64,000 nucleotides of DNA, from NCBI GenBank assembly GCA_020631735.1, contig CM036231.1, positions 1,515,831 to 1,579,830 of the forward strand, in the 5' to 3' direction. Both the position numbers and the translations under genes were made by a program. The notes under the pieces were generated by a model. The model saw nothing but the letters and a program-made list of their open reading frames with translations, was not told where the DNA came from and did no database searches. Shown here piece by piece: positions 45,616-57,023 of the stretch. Within the stretch, counting starts at the first letter, position 1, and each line of letters starts with the position of its first letter. Source of the stretch: Saccharum officinarum. Taxonomy: Eukaryota; Streptophyta; Magnoliopsida; Poales; Poaceae.

Positions 45616-46432
45616 GGTGTAGCCATTGTCTCCTTGATATCGTCAATTTTTTGTTACACAGAATCATATATCCATCCACTGAAGGTATGGAGATCCCAGA
45701 TTGCACTTCTATGCAAGCACCTGATACTGGATGTCACCTTGCTACTGTATTGAATAACCCAGCAAGAAACAATTCCAAAAGAACCATCACATTCCCAGTG
45801 CAGTTATTTTAACTTGTTCCAGTAGAAACTTTGTTTCCACCATTAATGGAACAATTGAGCAGAAAAATGCTTCCCTATTCAATCACTATAATCATCTTTT
45901 ATACCCAGCCGTGTATAGCAAAGATGCTAAATTTTGTTAAACACAGGGGAATCTAAATCTACAACGGACTCATCAGATTGATTGATGGTATGGTACCCTA
46001 ATCTGTAAACTAGAGGTGCTATTAGCATTATAAATCTAGGAAACGAATTAAAAACTATACTAGCAAAAGATATAGAGATGAAATGCGCAGATCAAATACG
46101 ACACAAATCCTGACCACTTATGGCCTCGCCTCCTTGGCAACGATGTTGCTAGCTGTTCTGTATCTCCATTATCAACTCTCAGACCATCCACACGCTGCTG
46201 GGAGTGTAGCCCATTCCTACGGACACAGATTAGCTGCTCGTGATGAGGACTGGCGGCAGAGCCATCGCCGAAGAACCGCTTCACTACCCCGACGACTGAC
46301 CTATACCTGAAACAAATCCCCTCTAGGGTTGCTGGAATGGACCTGCAGCCATGGAAGGGAGGAAGCAAGATGCGGCAGCTATCCGGGTATGGGGCCACCT
46401 TGGTCCCCTCCGGCATTGCAATACCAAGGCAC
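45616..46432. other. Unique sequence right of the tandem array
   Basis: Contains the first duplication-free sequence after the array. Apart from possible exons of the minus-strand gene noted above, nothing is recognised. A minus ORF (46060-46434) runs into the MITE edge and is not trusted as drawn. Confidence 0.4.
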
Positions 46433-46930
46433 AAGGCTGGAAAACGAGCTGGCTCGGCTCGGCTCGTTCTGGCTCGTTAGGATAACGAGCCAGCTCGGCT
46501 CGTTATCTTAACGAGCCAGAAAGCCAGCTCGGCTCGGCTCGTTACGAGCTCGAGCTGGCTCGTTAGGCTCGCGAGCCAGGAAAAAAAAATACAAAATATA
46601 ATGTATTTATCTAAAGCATAAAAATATTAATAATATAAAAATAATATATTCAATAGCTTTAAATCCATATGAGCTAACATATTATCTATTTATGAAGTGC
46701 AAAACATGAAGTAATACAAAACTAATATAAGTTATGATGATTTTTTCTCTAAAACTACGGCTCGTTTGGCTCGCGAGCGGCTCACGAGCCAGCTCGAGTT
46801 GGCTCGTTATAGCTAACGAGCTAAAATCCTGGCTCGACTCGGCTCGTTATCCTAACGAGCCGAGCCGAGCTGAGCCGAGCCAGCCACGAGCCGAGCGAGA
46901 TAACGAGCTTCGAGTTTTTCGTCCAGCCTT
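46433..46930. mobile_element. GGCTCG-rich MULE-like MITE (498 bp)
   Basis: The inverted ends AAGGCTGGAAAACGAGCT and its near-inverse are flanked by a perfect 10 bp direct repeat ACCAAGGCAC (46423-46432 and 46931-46940). The arms are built of GGCTCG/AACGAGCC repeats that are themselves palindromic, and the centre is AT-rich. The duplication length suggests Mutator-type mobilisation. Confidence 0.9.
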
Positions 46931-47202
46931 ACCAAGGCACCGGATCCGGCGGCGGCGCCATAATAGACCCAGGTACCGTCTTCATGATTGTTCATGTCTG
47001 GACTCGTGGCCTTTGAATAAATTCCCCCCTGATTTATCCTTCATCCCTCTCCCCTAGGCTACTGTAGCTCTGTCAGCTCCTGTCCCCAGCATCCTCTCTC
47101 TCCGCCAGGTGCCATCCATCCAGAGTGCACAGCCCATGGACCTGGACGGCTCCTGAAACAACCGCCATGGCAAATGCCCCGGATTGCTTCGTCCCTATGC
47201 AG

Positions 47203-47745
47203 GGATGTTCTGCACGAGTTCACCACAAAATGCACGAGAGTACAGGACTGTCTGCTTCCAGAAATGGCGAAGCTGCTGGAGCTTGACGACGACTACTTCA
47301 TTAACCATTCGGCACCTACGCCAGGTTCAACTCTACCCTCCATGCTGGAGGCTGGATCTTGTCTTCGGTCTGAAGCCTCACTTCAATGGCACATTCGTTT
47401 CGCTTCTCATGGTAGACAACAGCGTTAGTAGACTTCAAGTTTTCCGAGATAGAGTCTGGTATGACGTGCTGACCAGGCCTCACACCTTGCTCATCAATCT
47501 AGGAGACCAAATAGAGGTAATGAATGATCATTCGTAAGTGCTTATTATGAGTGCAAGACAGACAATTGTAATCTCCTTTTGAATTGTACATTTCTTTTTT
47601 ACACAGATAATGAACAATGGGATCTTCTAGAGACCAGTGCATCAGGTTGTAAGAAATGCTGAGAAAGAGAGGTTATCAGTGTTTAGTGGTTATGTTTTAT
47701 TCTGTAGATCCTAAAAGAGAAATCCATCCAGCGGGTAACATAAAT
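47203..47745 (+). pseudogene. Degenerate dioxygenase exon 3-4 copy
   Basis: 47203-47516 matches exon 3 of gene 1 with a short deletion that shifts the frame (near 47310). The HSD iron-binding motif is changed to HFN, losing the Asp ligand. 47607-47745 matches exon 4 but has an in-frame stop after NNGIF and internal rearrangement. Flanking splice signals remain. It is older than the 2.6 kb array. Confidence 0.85.
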
Positions 47746-48896
47746 CTGAGAAAGAGAGGTTATCAGTGGCCCGTTCATATGCTGAGAAAGACTTAACAAA
47801 TGCTGGTTGGGATGTCATGCCCTTCCAGTCCACCTGTAGACCGCATAACACATCCCTTTATATTTATGAGGTTATAGAACTGTTCCAAAATCTCTCGTAA
47901 CATAAATCTTCCTAACTGAAATTAGAACCATGAATTTTCAATTAGCATTCTTAACTGGAACTGTCAATGGCTATTTTAATGAAAACTAGAGATATCAAGT
48001 TGCAACATTACATGCTGCTGCATCCAGCCACCTCACAACAATGGCTATAAATTTCTTCCTGGTAGAAGTGCATCTACAATTGTATACATATATATCATTC
48101 AAGCAAATAATTAAATTTAACCCCATAACCTCGTAACCAAAGCAACACAAAAAGGTCCTAATATAGATTCTTGTTTCCTCCGTGACCATACAATCATCCA
48201 AGGAAAAACAAATGCAAGACTAATAGAGTAGGCTACTTAAATGGTGGGGAGAGAATTAATACAGAAACAGCGAACATTTGTCAAACCCAACAAAACAAAG
48301 CATTAGGCTAATGTCATAAGCTGATAATCCCATCCGTAACTCACCAGTTCGATCAAGGTTGAGTTAGAATCCTCTTGGAAACCCCTATACTTCAGATTGT
48401 ACAATTTATTAAGAGGGACTCCACATAACCTAGATAGCAGGAAGTGCCCGTCCCTTTTGATTGTACATAAGTATCAATTCCCCTATCTATCAGTTACTTC
48501 ATCAGGGTGAAATGAAGCCACTAGGGGATCAGACAGTGAGCATAATTCAGTTAGTCCAAACTACTACTGTGCTAGTGAATCAGAGCAGCATAGCATTAAC
48601 CATATGCTTTTTAATCTGCAGAAATTCTTTCCAGCCAATTGCTTGAACATAAGTGAAAATTGAGCCCTTATTTTATAAGAGTTGAGTATTAACTAGTAGT
48701 AATCTGGGAGCCTATATTCTCACCACTATATAGAAACTCAAGTTAGGTTTCTTTTTTTGAGTCACCATTTACCAACAAGATGTCATTCACATATTAGTAA
48801 CACTACCAATTTCGCAAGAGACTCATCATCTTTTCCTTTGGCAATTGAAAAATGGACATAAATCCAAACTTCGACACTTGATCTATCACCCTAGCC
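47746..48896. other. No recognised gene
   Basis: AT-rich intergenic sequence between the dioxygenase remnant and the SECE1 3' end. Only short ORFs, no repeat structure seen. The right end probably contains the SECE1 3' UTR. Confidence 0.5.
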
Positions 48897-48946
48897 CTGA
48901 GTGCAAGAAAACAATAGTTACATAGTACACGAAGCACGCGGCGTCG

Positions 48947-49501
48947 TCAGCCGGAGAATAAGTCCTGAAGTCCGCGTCCGGCGAAGACGGTGTCGGAGAG
49001 CTCGGCGAGGAGCGCGTTGACGGACAGCAGGGCGACAGTGGAGCCCGCGATGACCCCAAGCACCACGCCGGTGGTGCCCACCACCTTCCCGGGCGCCGGC
49101 CACTCGATCTCGGTCATCTCCTGCGCCACGCCGGCCCACCACCCGCCGCCCCCCTCGGCGGCCTCCGCCTCCTTCCGCGCCCTTAGCACCTCCTTCAGCT
49201 CCGCCGCCACCGCCTCCGGGCTCTTCTCGCCAGGCGATGCTCCCCCCACCTCCGTTCCCTTCTCCGCCCCTCCTTCCTCCAGCGCGGACGGTGCGGGCTC
49301 TTGCTCTTGTTCCTGCCCCTTGCTGCTAGCAGTGTCCTTGGAGGCGGCGGCAAGGCGGTGGTTGCGGCAGTCGGAGAGGGAGTGGGAGAGGGAAACGGAG
49401 AGCGCGGGCTGGAGGAAGGTAGCAGAGCGAGGAGGGCGCGCGGTGCGGGGAGAAGGGGCTGGAGTGAGGCGGAGGAATGCGGTGGTCGGCGTGGTCGCCA
49501 T
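48947..49501 (-). CDS. SECE1: Plastid preprotein translocase subunit SecE (SECE1)
   Basis: Intronless ORF of 184 aa, complete from ATG (49499-49501) to stop. Residues 1 to about 50 are rich in Ser, Thr, Ala, Arg and Pro, with few acidic residues, as in a chloroplast transit peptide. An acidic, low-complexity linker follows. Residues about 120-170 form the SecE domain: WWAGVAQEMTEIEWPAPGKV, then a single hydrophobic span (about 140-165) ending in LLAELSDTVF. The family spans the thylakoid membrane once and stabilises SCY1 of the chloroplast Sec translocon, which works with SecA. The conserved EIEWP amphipathic-helix motif is intact. It is single copy here, in a low-repeat pocket between dioxygenase genes. 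Strong identification by motif and length. Confidence 0.93.
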   Translation of the reverse strand: MATTPTTAFLRLTPAPSPRTARPPRSATFLQPALSVSLSHSLSDCRNHRLAAASKDTASSKGQEQEQEPAPSALEEGGAEKGTEVGGASPGEKSPEAVAAELKEVLRARKEAEAAEGGGGWWAGVAQEMTEIEWPAPGKVVGTTGVVLGVIAGSTVALLSVNALLAELSDTVFAGRGLQDLFSG

Positions 49502-50770
49502 GGCTTCAGCGGCTCGATACGAGGCGGCGGCCCTCGCTATGGCAGAGGGATAGTGGCGTTTGGATAACTAGCAAGGTAGTTAACTTTTTTTTTCCTTCTC
49601 ATTTTTCTATAGCCTATTGGACTATCCGCGCTCTTCATCCTCTATATTCATCCTCTAAAATAAATATTCCGTCCTGCTCAGCGAGATCCTCTCCTCTATA
49701 TCTAGTTTTTCCGCACCCATCCATACTCTATATCATCCTCTATCCACTGTAGAGCCCACTCGTTAGATTTTTTTAATTAAAAAACCCACCCATCTCCAGA
49801 CGCGAGCGCCCTGCGTAGTGGACAAGCGTGGGCCCCGCACGCGTAGCGGATGCTACAGTACCACACCACATTTGGCGTTCCAGAGCTGGTCCGCTATTTT
49901 AGCGCAGGCGGTAGAGTAGCCCGCTGCGGCTCGTTGATCCGCTATCTGCGTTTAGCGGATCCCTTCAGCGTCTCCGGTGCGGTCAGCTTGGGTTATTCCA
50001 TCTTTTGCTTTAGATTATCTATGAAAGCTGATTTTCTAATTAAAAATGTTTCTTTGTGATTCTCTAAGCTAAACTCTTTGATTACAGAGATTATACGTTA
50101 GAGTGAATAAGGAGAATCTACTTTTTTTAAAGCTCCAAACCCTAGTTCATTTCAAATATTCATTTTATAGAAGTAGCATAGAGTCACTTACTTTCAGTAA
50201 AAAAGAAAACCATTTGACAATGCTCCTCCTGGATTCAGTTCGAAAGTTGATGCCGAAGTTCTGCCAAACAGATCCTCCGTGTTTTGTGTTTTTTACTTGA
50301 AGATATCTTTTCAATAGTTTTATTATTTATTTGACTATACATCTATCGACATGATCTCCATACATATTCATGTAAAGTTCTTTTACAATTCATGTGAAGT
50401 TCCTGCATTTTAAACGAACTCTCATATATCATGGTTGTGCAACTTCTGTGAGACTAAATCAAGATATTCTTTGGTTTCCTTTTGGTGACCTCTAGTATTC
50501 CTTAATTAAACCATTGTCCAAGTTTCTCACAATTATTTAGTTTCATTATCCTTTTATTTATTTAAATCTTGGATTATCTAATACGTCCTCTTACATATAT
50601 GTATTATATTTTCTCCCTTAAATATCGCCATATTCACCGCAATGTTATTCATGCCCTTTGTAGCCATTACTATCTCAAGCAATTTCGGTGCCTCAACCTT
50701 CTAAACAAACGGTAGAAACATCACTGGCGCCACTAAGTTACTAATATTAGGCATGTACCTATGTCAATGA
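49502..50770. other. SECE1 upstream region; otherwise nothing recognised
   Basis: The first few hundred bases should contain the SECE1 promoter. They are T-rich (TTTTTTTTTCC near 49585) with CCTCTATA-type pyrimidine repeats, and there is no firm TATA box. 49800-50000 is GC-richer with CGCTA/TAGCG repeats. The rest is AT-rich without features. Confidence 0.45.
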
Positions 50771-52090
50771 AAGGATCGGTTGATGACTAAAGGAGGGTGA
50801 ATAGTCTATTAAAAAATCTACAAGGCACAATCACAACTAGGCACAATAGTTAGTAACAAAAGTGAGCCCTATTAAGCACTACTTGCACCTTCTAAGCAAG
50901 CCAGCAGGAGCAAGCCCTACACAAGTCTAGTAGCCCGACTACAACTAGCAAGCAACTAGAACAACTAACAAAGGCTCAGCTCAAGCACACCTACACTATA
51001 ACACAGAACTAGTGAGGAAGATAAACTACAAGTTATCACTAGAAAATGCAAAAGGTTGAATTAAGCATAAGAGCTACTCTATTACTCTAACAAATACACA
51101 AGCAAAAGAGCAAGTGTAGAGTTGCAAACCATAAGGGAGAAAAAATGACACAAGATTTTTTTTCTTCTAACGGTTGCTTGCTGGCAACCAATATATGTCC
51201 CCGTTGTGGCGTCTCTAAGGATCACCACTCCTCTACTAACTCAACAAGCCCTCAAGCTTGGCTCCGACGTGAGCATGCTAGTGTATGAGAGACTATATTA
51301 CAAGGTACACAACAGCCACGAATCCACTAAAATTGTTCTTCATGACCTCCAGTAGGGACGAGCACACAAGAACGCCTCACAAATCACCTTTGGGGAACCT
51401 CACAATCTCCAATTGAGTGCTCCATAGAGTCTTATTGCCTCCAAGCCATTTAGGTGGCAGCAACCATCAAGAGTAACAACAATCTTGTAGCCAAGACGAT
51501 GAAGTAGTGCCATTAGATTCAAACTCTCAATGTAAATGCACTAGATCCTCTCCAATCTCACCCAAATGCAATCTCAACTAAGCAAATGAGAGTGGAGTCT
51601 TAACTTGAGCTGAATTATGTGTGAATATCAGCCAAGGAGTCCAAGAGAGGCAAAATGACTAAGTAAATCACCTATCTATAACCGTACACACAAAACTAGC
51701 CATTACTCACTTTCAAAATAGATTTCATGCTCACTGGAAAACTTTGGTGACCACCGGAGAAGACCACCAGAGTTTTCCCAACAACTAGTTCAACGACTAG
51801 ATTTAAACACTAAAATAGTCGTTGGTGTAGCCTATTGTCTGGTGCTCTTCATCCGCAGCACGGGACTTTTTTGGTGCCCTCAGCACCGAGATTTTCAAAG
51901 AAAACACCCTCACTGAACCACTCTTTGATGAACTCCCTGGTACTAGCGCTAGAGTTTCTAGTGCGTTCCAGAGAGGTACACATAAGGTTCCAAACCCATC
52001 GAAGAACTCTGGTGAACCCCACTGGAGTATCCATCGGTCAGTTTGAAAAAAAATCGAACCAATGTAGCAAAGCTACCTGAGTTTGAGGTG
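50771..52090 (-). repeat. SIRE-like LTR fragment, minus strand
   Basis: Begins with AGGAGGGTGAATAGTCTATT, the inverse of the usual LTR end of this family, and carries CACCGGAG-type blocks near 51750. 51480-52090 is repeated at 57705-58330, so part of it was included in the gene 2/gene 3 segmental duplication. Confidence 0.45.
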
Positions 52091-52319
52091 TAGGAAAATA
52101 TTGCTTTACATCCAAGTCAAGATAGCAGTATTCATGCCATTGTTCAATGTTGCGTTCTCATTGTTGGCTCGGTGATCTAGCAACCATCTCCCTTCTTCAT
52201 CACACACCTATCTAGTAGGAAATATGCTCACTGCAATTCGTCATCTTAATTTGTCATGCGGAAGAATATTGTTATAGGTAGTTTTCTTGTTATTATTTGC
52301 TCGAAATATATACTAGATC

Positions 52320-54983
52320 GAACACTTTGCCATCAAAAGTATCTAGTGTATTAAGGTAGAATAGAATTTATTGGTAAGGCGAGGCAAGCTTTATATTACC
52401 AATCTAGTTGGTAAGGCGAGGCAAGCTTTATATTATCTAAAGTTTGACTTTTAAAGCCATAAACTCTGGAAACGGGCTAATAGTGTAATACAACAAGCTA
52501 TCTAGTATGTTGAAGTAGAAACAAATCTTGTTATCCAGAGACAAACTTTATTACCTATAAAAATTTACTTTCTACGGCATGCATAAAGCATGGAAATGGA
52601 TTGATAGTCTCATATAAGCTATCTAGTTTGTTAGGAAACGGATTGATCATTCATAAAAAAATATATCTAGTTTGTTAGGCAAGAAACAAACTTAGAGACA
52701 TACTTTATTGCCTAAAGATCGACTTTCCAAGCCATAAATTGTGGAAATGTATGATAGTTTCATAGAACAATCCATCTAGTTTGTTACGCTAGAAATAAAC
52801 TTCGTCATCTAAAGATGCTTTATGTGCTGAAGATAGATTTGTTAGAAAGAAGAGAACTTGTCCTTTTTATTGTTATCACAAAAGCTAGCCAGAGATAAAC
52901 TTCATTATTAGCTAGAGATAGAATTCGTTAGCTGCAGATAGGAATTTTATTACTACTAGCAAATATGCTCGTATGTTGCAACAAGGAAAAAACTTAGGAT
53001 GCCAACAAGTCCAATATAAACATAGCCTAAAACTTTTTTTTACAGAAATTACATCATTATTGGGAAAATATTAGTTGGCATATATTTATATTTTCTGTTG
53101 TCAACACATGAGCCCTAGTCTAAATAGGATTTAAGTCACCATACAACATAACCAATTCAACCCTCCTTCCCCATCTTGGGCACTCCCATGGATCCTTTTA
53201 GTAAAAGTGATGGACGTCAATTTCCATGAATCACTATTGAGTACAAAATGTGACAAACAACCTTTGGTAAATCTTAGGATGCCAACAAGTCCAATATAAA
53301 CATAGCCTAAAACTTTTTTTACAGAAATTACATCATTATTGGAAAAATATTAGTTGGCATATATTTATATTTTCTGTTGTCAACACATGAGCCCTAGTCT
53401 AAATAGGATTTAAGTCACCATACAACATAACCAATTCAACCCTCCTTCCCTATCTTGGGCACTCCCATGGGATCCTTTTAGTAAAAGTGATGGACGTCAA
53501 TTTCCATGAATCACTATTGAGTACAAAATGTGACAAACAACCTTTGATAAATCATTAGTAACACATCCAGGATGACAGACAAAACTCCCACAACTATTGC
53601 ATGTTATTATTAGCCATCACTATTAAGCTATTTTCACAAACTAGTACTAAACAATTTGAACCCAAACTCGGTATGAAAAATTTTGGCAGATTCCCCCAGG
53701 GGTTGTGCACACTGATAAAACCTAATATGGAACATAGATATATATTAAAGATGGCTCAATCAAACAAAGCACAAAAAAGCAACTTTTAGTGCCAAGAAAT
53801 AGATAGATATATTTGGAGCAAACTATCTGTTAACAACTGAAAAATAGAAAGTCTTCTGCAGAAATAATAAAAATATATAAGAGTGTCTTTCTTGCTAACA
53901 AAGTCTATATTTATTAGCAAAGGAGAAACTTTACCATATCTCTAGGTAACAAACTTTGTTTCTAGCCTAACAAACTAGATAGTGTTAGCAACAGATAGCT
54001 TGTGGTTTATCACTAGCATTTCCAGGATTTATGGCTTTGGGAAGTCGATTATATCTCTATGTAACAAAGTCTGTCTGTAGCCTAATCACCTTACCAACTT
54101 AAAGAGAGATTTTGGAGCAAACTATCTGTTAACCGAAAAATAAAAACTCTTTTTGCAAAAATAATAAAATATACAAAGTGCCTTTCTTTCTAAAGTCTAT
54201 CTCTATTAGCAAAAGAGAAACTAAAGCATATCTCTAGGTAACAAACTTTGTTTCTAGCCTAACAAACTAGATAGTGTCAACAACAGATAGCTTGTGGTTT
54301 ATCACTAGAATTTCTAGGATTTATGGCTTTGGGAAGTCGATTCTATCTCTATGTAACAAAGTGTGTCTGTAGCCTAATCACTTTACCAACTGAAAGATAG
54401 ATTTTGGAGCAAACTATCTATTAACTGAAAAATAGAAACTCTTTTGCAAAAATATAAAATATACAAAGTGCCTTTCTTTCTAACAAAGTATATCTTTATT
54501 AGCAAAGGAGAAACTGAAGCATATCTCTAGGTAACAAACTTTGTTTTTACCCTAACAAACTAGATAGTGTCAACAATAGATAGCTTGTGGTTTATCACTA
54601 GCATTTCTATGATTTATGGCTTTGGGAAGTCGATTCTATCTCTATGTAACAAAGTCTGTCTGTAGCCTAATCACTTTACCAACTAAAAGATAGATTTTGG
54701 AGCAAACTATCTATTAACTAAAAAATAGGAACTCTTTCGCAAAAATAATAAAATATACAAAATGTCTTTCTTTCTAACAAAGTCTATCTTTATTAGCAAA
54801 GGAGAAACTGAACCATATCTCTAGGTAACAAACTTTGTTTCTAGCCTAACAAACTAGATAGTGTCAACAACAGGTAGCTTGTGGTTTATCACTAGCGTTT
54901 CCAGGATTTATGGCTTTGGGAAGTCGATCTGTCTCTCTGTAACAAACTATGTCTGTAGCCAAGTCACTTTACCTACTAAAAGT
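52320..54983. mobile_element. Foldback-like element upstream of gene 2, arms made of tandem repeats
   Basis: The right arm (about 53813-54983) has four direct repeats of about 295 bp, each with CAAACTAGATAGTGTCAACA, GCTTGTGGTTTATCACTAGC and GGATTTATGGCTTTGGGAAG. The left arm (about 52320-52960) holds diverged copies of the same motifs in reverse complement (CCATAAA...GGAAA...ATCTAGTTTGTTAGGC). The centre contains a 280 bp direct duplication (about 52993-53272 and 53273-53552). No transposase is seen. The right arm ends some 20 bp from the gene 2 TATA box. Confidence 0.7.
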
Positions 54984-55004
54984 TGATCAGGATTCAGGAA
55001 ACAC

Positions 55005-55012
55005 TATAAATA
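55005..55012 (+). promoter_or_regulatory. TATA box of dioxygenase gene 2
   Basis: TATAAATA, 54 bp before the start codon and about 20 bp after the last tandem repeat. The gene 3 copy has the same box at the same distance. Confidence 0.65.
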
Positions 55013-55065
55013 TGCTCAGACAGCTGCTCCTCATCTTCGTGTGTGTTAGTAATAAACAAGTACCG

Positions 55066-57023
55066 ATGGCTGGTGAATCATGGAAGGTGCCGACTCCAGT
55101 GAAAGACCTGGCTGCCCTCGTGGAGGAGCCGCCGAGCCGGTTTGTGCAGCGGGAGGAGGACCGCCCTGGCAGCCTGATGGTCGCTGCTGACATGCCGGAT
55201 CCCCTCCCTATCGTCGACCTCGACAAGCTGTCGACCGCCGATGAGGCTGCCAAGCTCCGTTCAGCGCTACAGACCTGGGGGCTTTTCTTGGTGAGATCGA
55301 TTCCCTGCTGCTTCTTCTTCTTCTCCCTCTCGAACGGTTCCCATGCTGCATCATGGTGCGAACATTGCTCCATCGCTGCCTCTCATGCATGCAATGGCTA
55401 TCTCTGTGCCATACCATGCAGGCTACCAACCATGGCATAAACGCTTCTCTAATAGAGGATCTGATGAAGGCGTCACGAGAGTTTTTCAACCAACCGCTCC
55501 AGGAGAGGCAGAAATACAGCAATCTGAGGGAAGGCACGCGCTTCCAGCTGGAAGGGTATGGTAGTGATCCGGTGATAGCTCCGGATCATATCCTTGACTG
55601 GAGCGATCGCCTACAGCTAAAGGTGGAGCCTGAAGATGAAAGAAACCTTGCTCAATGGCCAAACATCCTGAATCCTTCAGGTCCCCTCCTACTCTCCTTT
55701 TAAAAAAACCAAACAGTTTGTTGTGAAATTCCTGCACTCAAAACAATTCCTCCTCACTATTCAGGCTTTTCTTTTACAAGTTTTCAAAGAAAAAAAAATG
55801 AAAAAAATGCACATGTGAGCGTTTATGTTACATATGACTCATCACTCATGTGTCTTGTATAGTATACTCCAAGAAACAGAAAACAGTATTTGTCAGCTTG
55901 CTACTACTAACACATTAGCAAGTCAAATGGCCTTTGTTGTTCTTCCTTTTTGTAGGGATCTTCTACACGAGTACGCAACAAAAACCAAGACTGTTATGGA
56001 AAAGATCTTGCGAGCGATGGCCAAGATCTTGGAGATTGATGAAGAAGATTTCATCAACCAGATTGGTGGTCGTCCTCAAGCTTATGCCAGATTCAACTAC
56101 TATCCTCCTTGTCCAAGGCCAAGGTCAAGCAAAAAAATTCGCATGGACGAATTTCGCGGATTCAGCTAAGTTGACCAGTCAAACTTTCATGATCGAATTT
56201 TGACCTTTTGACAAATTTAGTCCGATTCTGATTTGCTTCTGCCACCATTGCGTCCATTCACTTCATTGAGGGAATCTACCTAGGAGATGCAGATTATCAG
56301 CTTTATGACGTCTCACGGAGAAGACACAAGCAGCAACGTGGTTGCATGAGATCTGCTTTCTCCAGCCGCGCACAGCCACTTTCTACTGCTTATACTACTA
56401 TGATCTCTAGGCTCAATGATTCCTTACAGGATGGGCGAATTTCAGAAATTCATTGGAATCCTCCTTGTCCAAGGCCAGAGCTCGTCTTGGGTATCAAGGC
56501 TCACTCTGACGGCCCTCTTCTGACGGTTCTTCTGGTCGATCGTGAGGTCGGTGGACTGCAGGTTCAGAAAGAGAACAAGTGGTTCAATGTTCCATCCATT
56601 CCTCACACTCTGGTGATTAACCTAGGAGATTCCTTGGAGGTAGGCAATTGGGAATCCAAGCTATTATATTGTGTGTCCTAAATCTCTGTGCTGATTAAAT
56701 TTCCAAAAATAAATGAAACTGGTGTATATCCATCTTCTTGAATCCTTTATGCTAAACTTGACTACAAAATTTTGATACAGATAATGAACAATGGGATATT
56801 CAAAAGCCCAGTGCACAGGGTTGTGACGAATGCAAAGAAGGAGAGGGTCTCACTGGCCATGCTCTATGCGGTGCAACGTGACAATGTGCTTGAGCCGGCG
56901 GCCGGTTTACTGGATGAGAAGCGACCAGCAAGGTACAGGAGGATTGCAGAGGCGGACTTCTTGGAGGGGGTCAAAGAACACTTTTCTAAAGGAATAAGAA
57001 TGATTGAGACTTTGAAGATCTAA
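55066..57023 (+). CDS. 2-oxoglutarate/Fe(II)-dependent dioxygenase gene 2 (SRG1/NCS1-like), frameshift in exon 2 and insertion in exon 3
   Basis: Exons are 55066-55290, 55422-55680, 55956-56639 (with an internal insertion) and 56781-57023. The protein starts MAGESWKVPTPV; DPLPIVDLDKL and ATNHGINASL mark the DIOX_N-type domain. HSD (KAHSDGPL), the distal His (PVHRVV) and RVS (KERVSLAM) complete the catalytic set. About 353 aa is expected, a cytosolic oxygenase of unknown substrate. Exon 2 is 259 nt where phase needs 260; one A appears missing from the A run near 55661. Exon 3 contains 336 bp of foreign sequence flanked by a 20 bp duplication. Splicing 56124-56473 would remove it in frame, adding two codons. 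AATAAA at 57082-57087 is a likely poly(A) signal. Confidence 0.8.
56122..56457. mobile_element. 336 bp insertion in exon 3 with 20 bp direct repeats
   Basis: The exon sequence ATCCTCCTTGTCCAAGGCCA occurs at 56102-56121 and again at 56458-56477, on either side of sequence unrelated to the exon. An AG/GTCAAG donor arises at 56123/56124, and CCAAG/G at 56473/56474 can serve as acceptor. No inverted ends or poly(A) were found, so the origin is unknown. Confidence 0.75.

Larger units (their letters stand above)
45420..46959 (-). pseudogene. Possible remains of an unidentified minus-strand gene
   Basis: On the minus strand an ATG at 46957-46959 opens MAPPPDPVPWYCNAGG. The foldback MITE at 46433-46930 lies inside this exon, and a stop follows soon after when the MITE is left out. 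Downstream, a segment ending at about 45603 reads IDDIKETMATPGGAEG and meets a GTGAG donor. It can be joined to a segment near 45500 reading LNTKEGVADQPLLVLKG and a stop. I do not recognise the protein. Truncated copies of the last exons lie in every 2.6 kb unit. Confidence 0.3.

Noticed and set aside
48990..49553. Plus-strand ORF of 187 aa across SECE1
   Set aside because: Complement of a recognised gene with strong codon bias; Ser/Ala/Pro-rich and without a domain.
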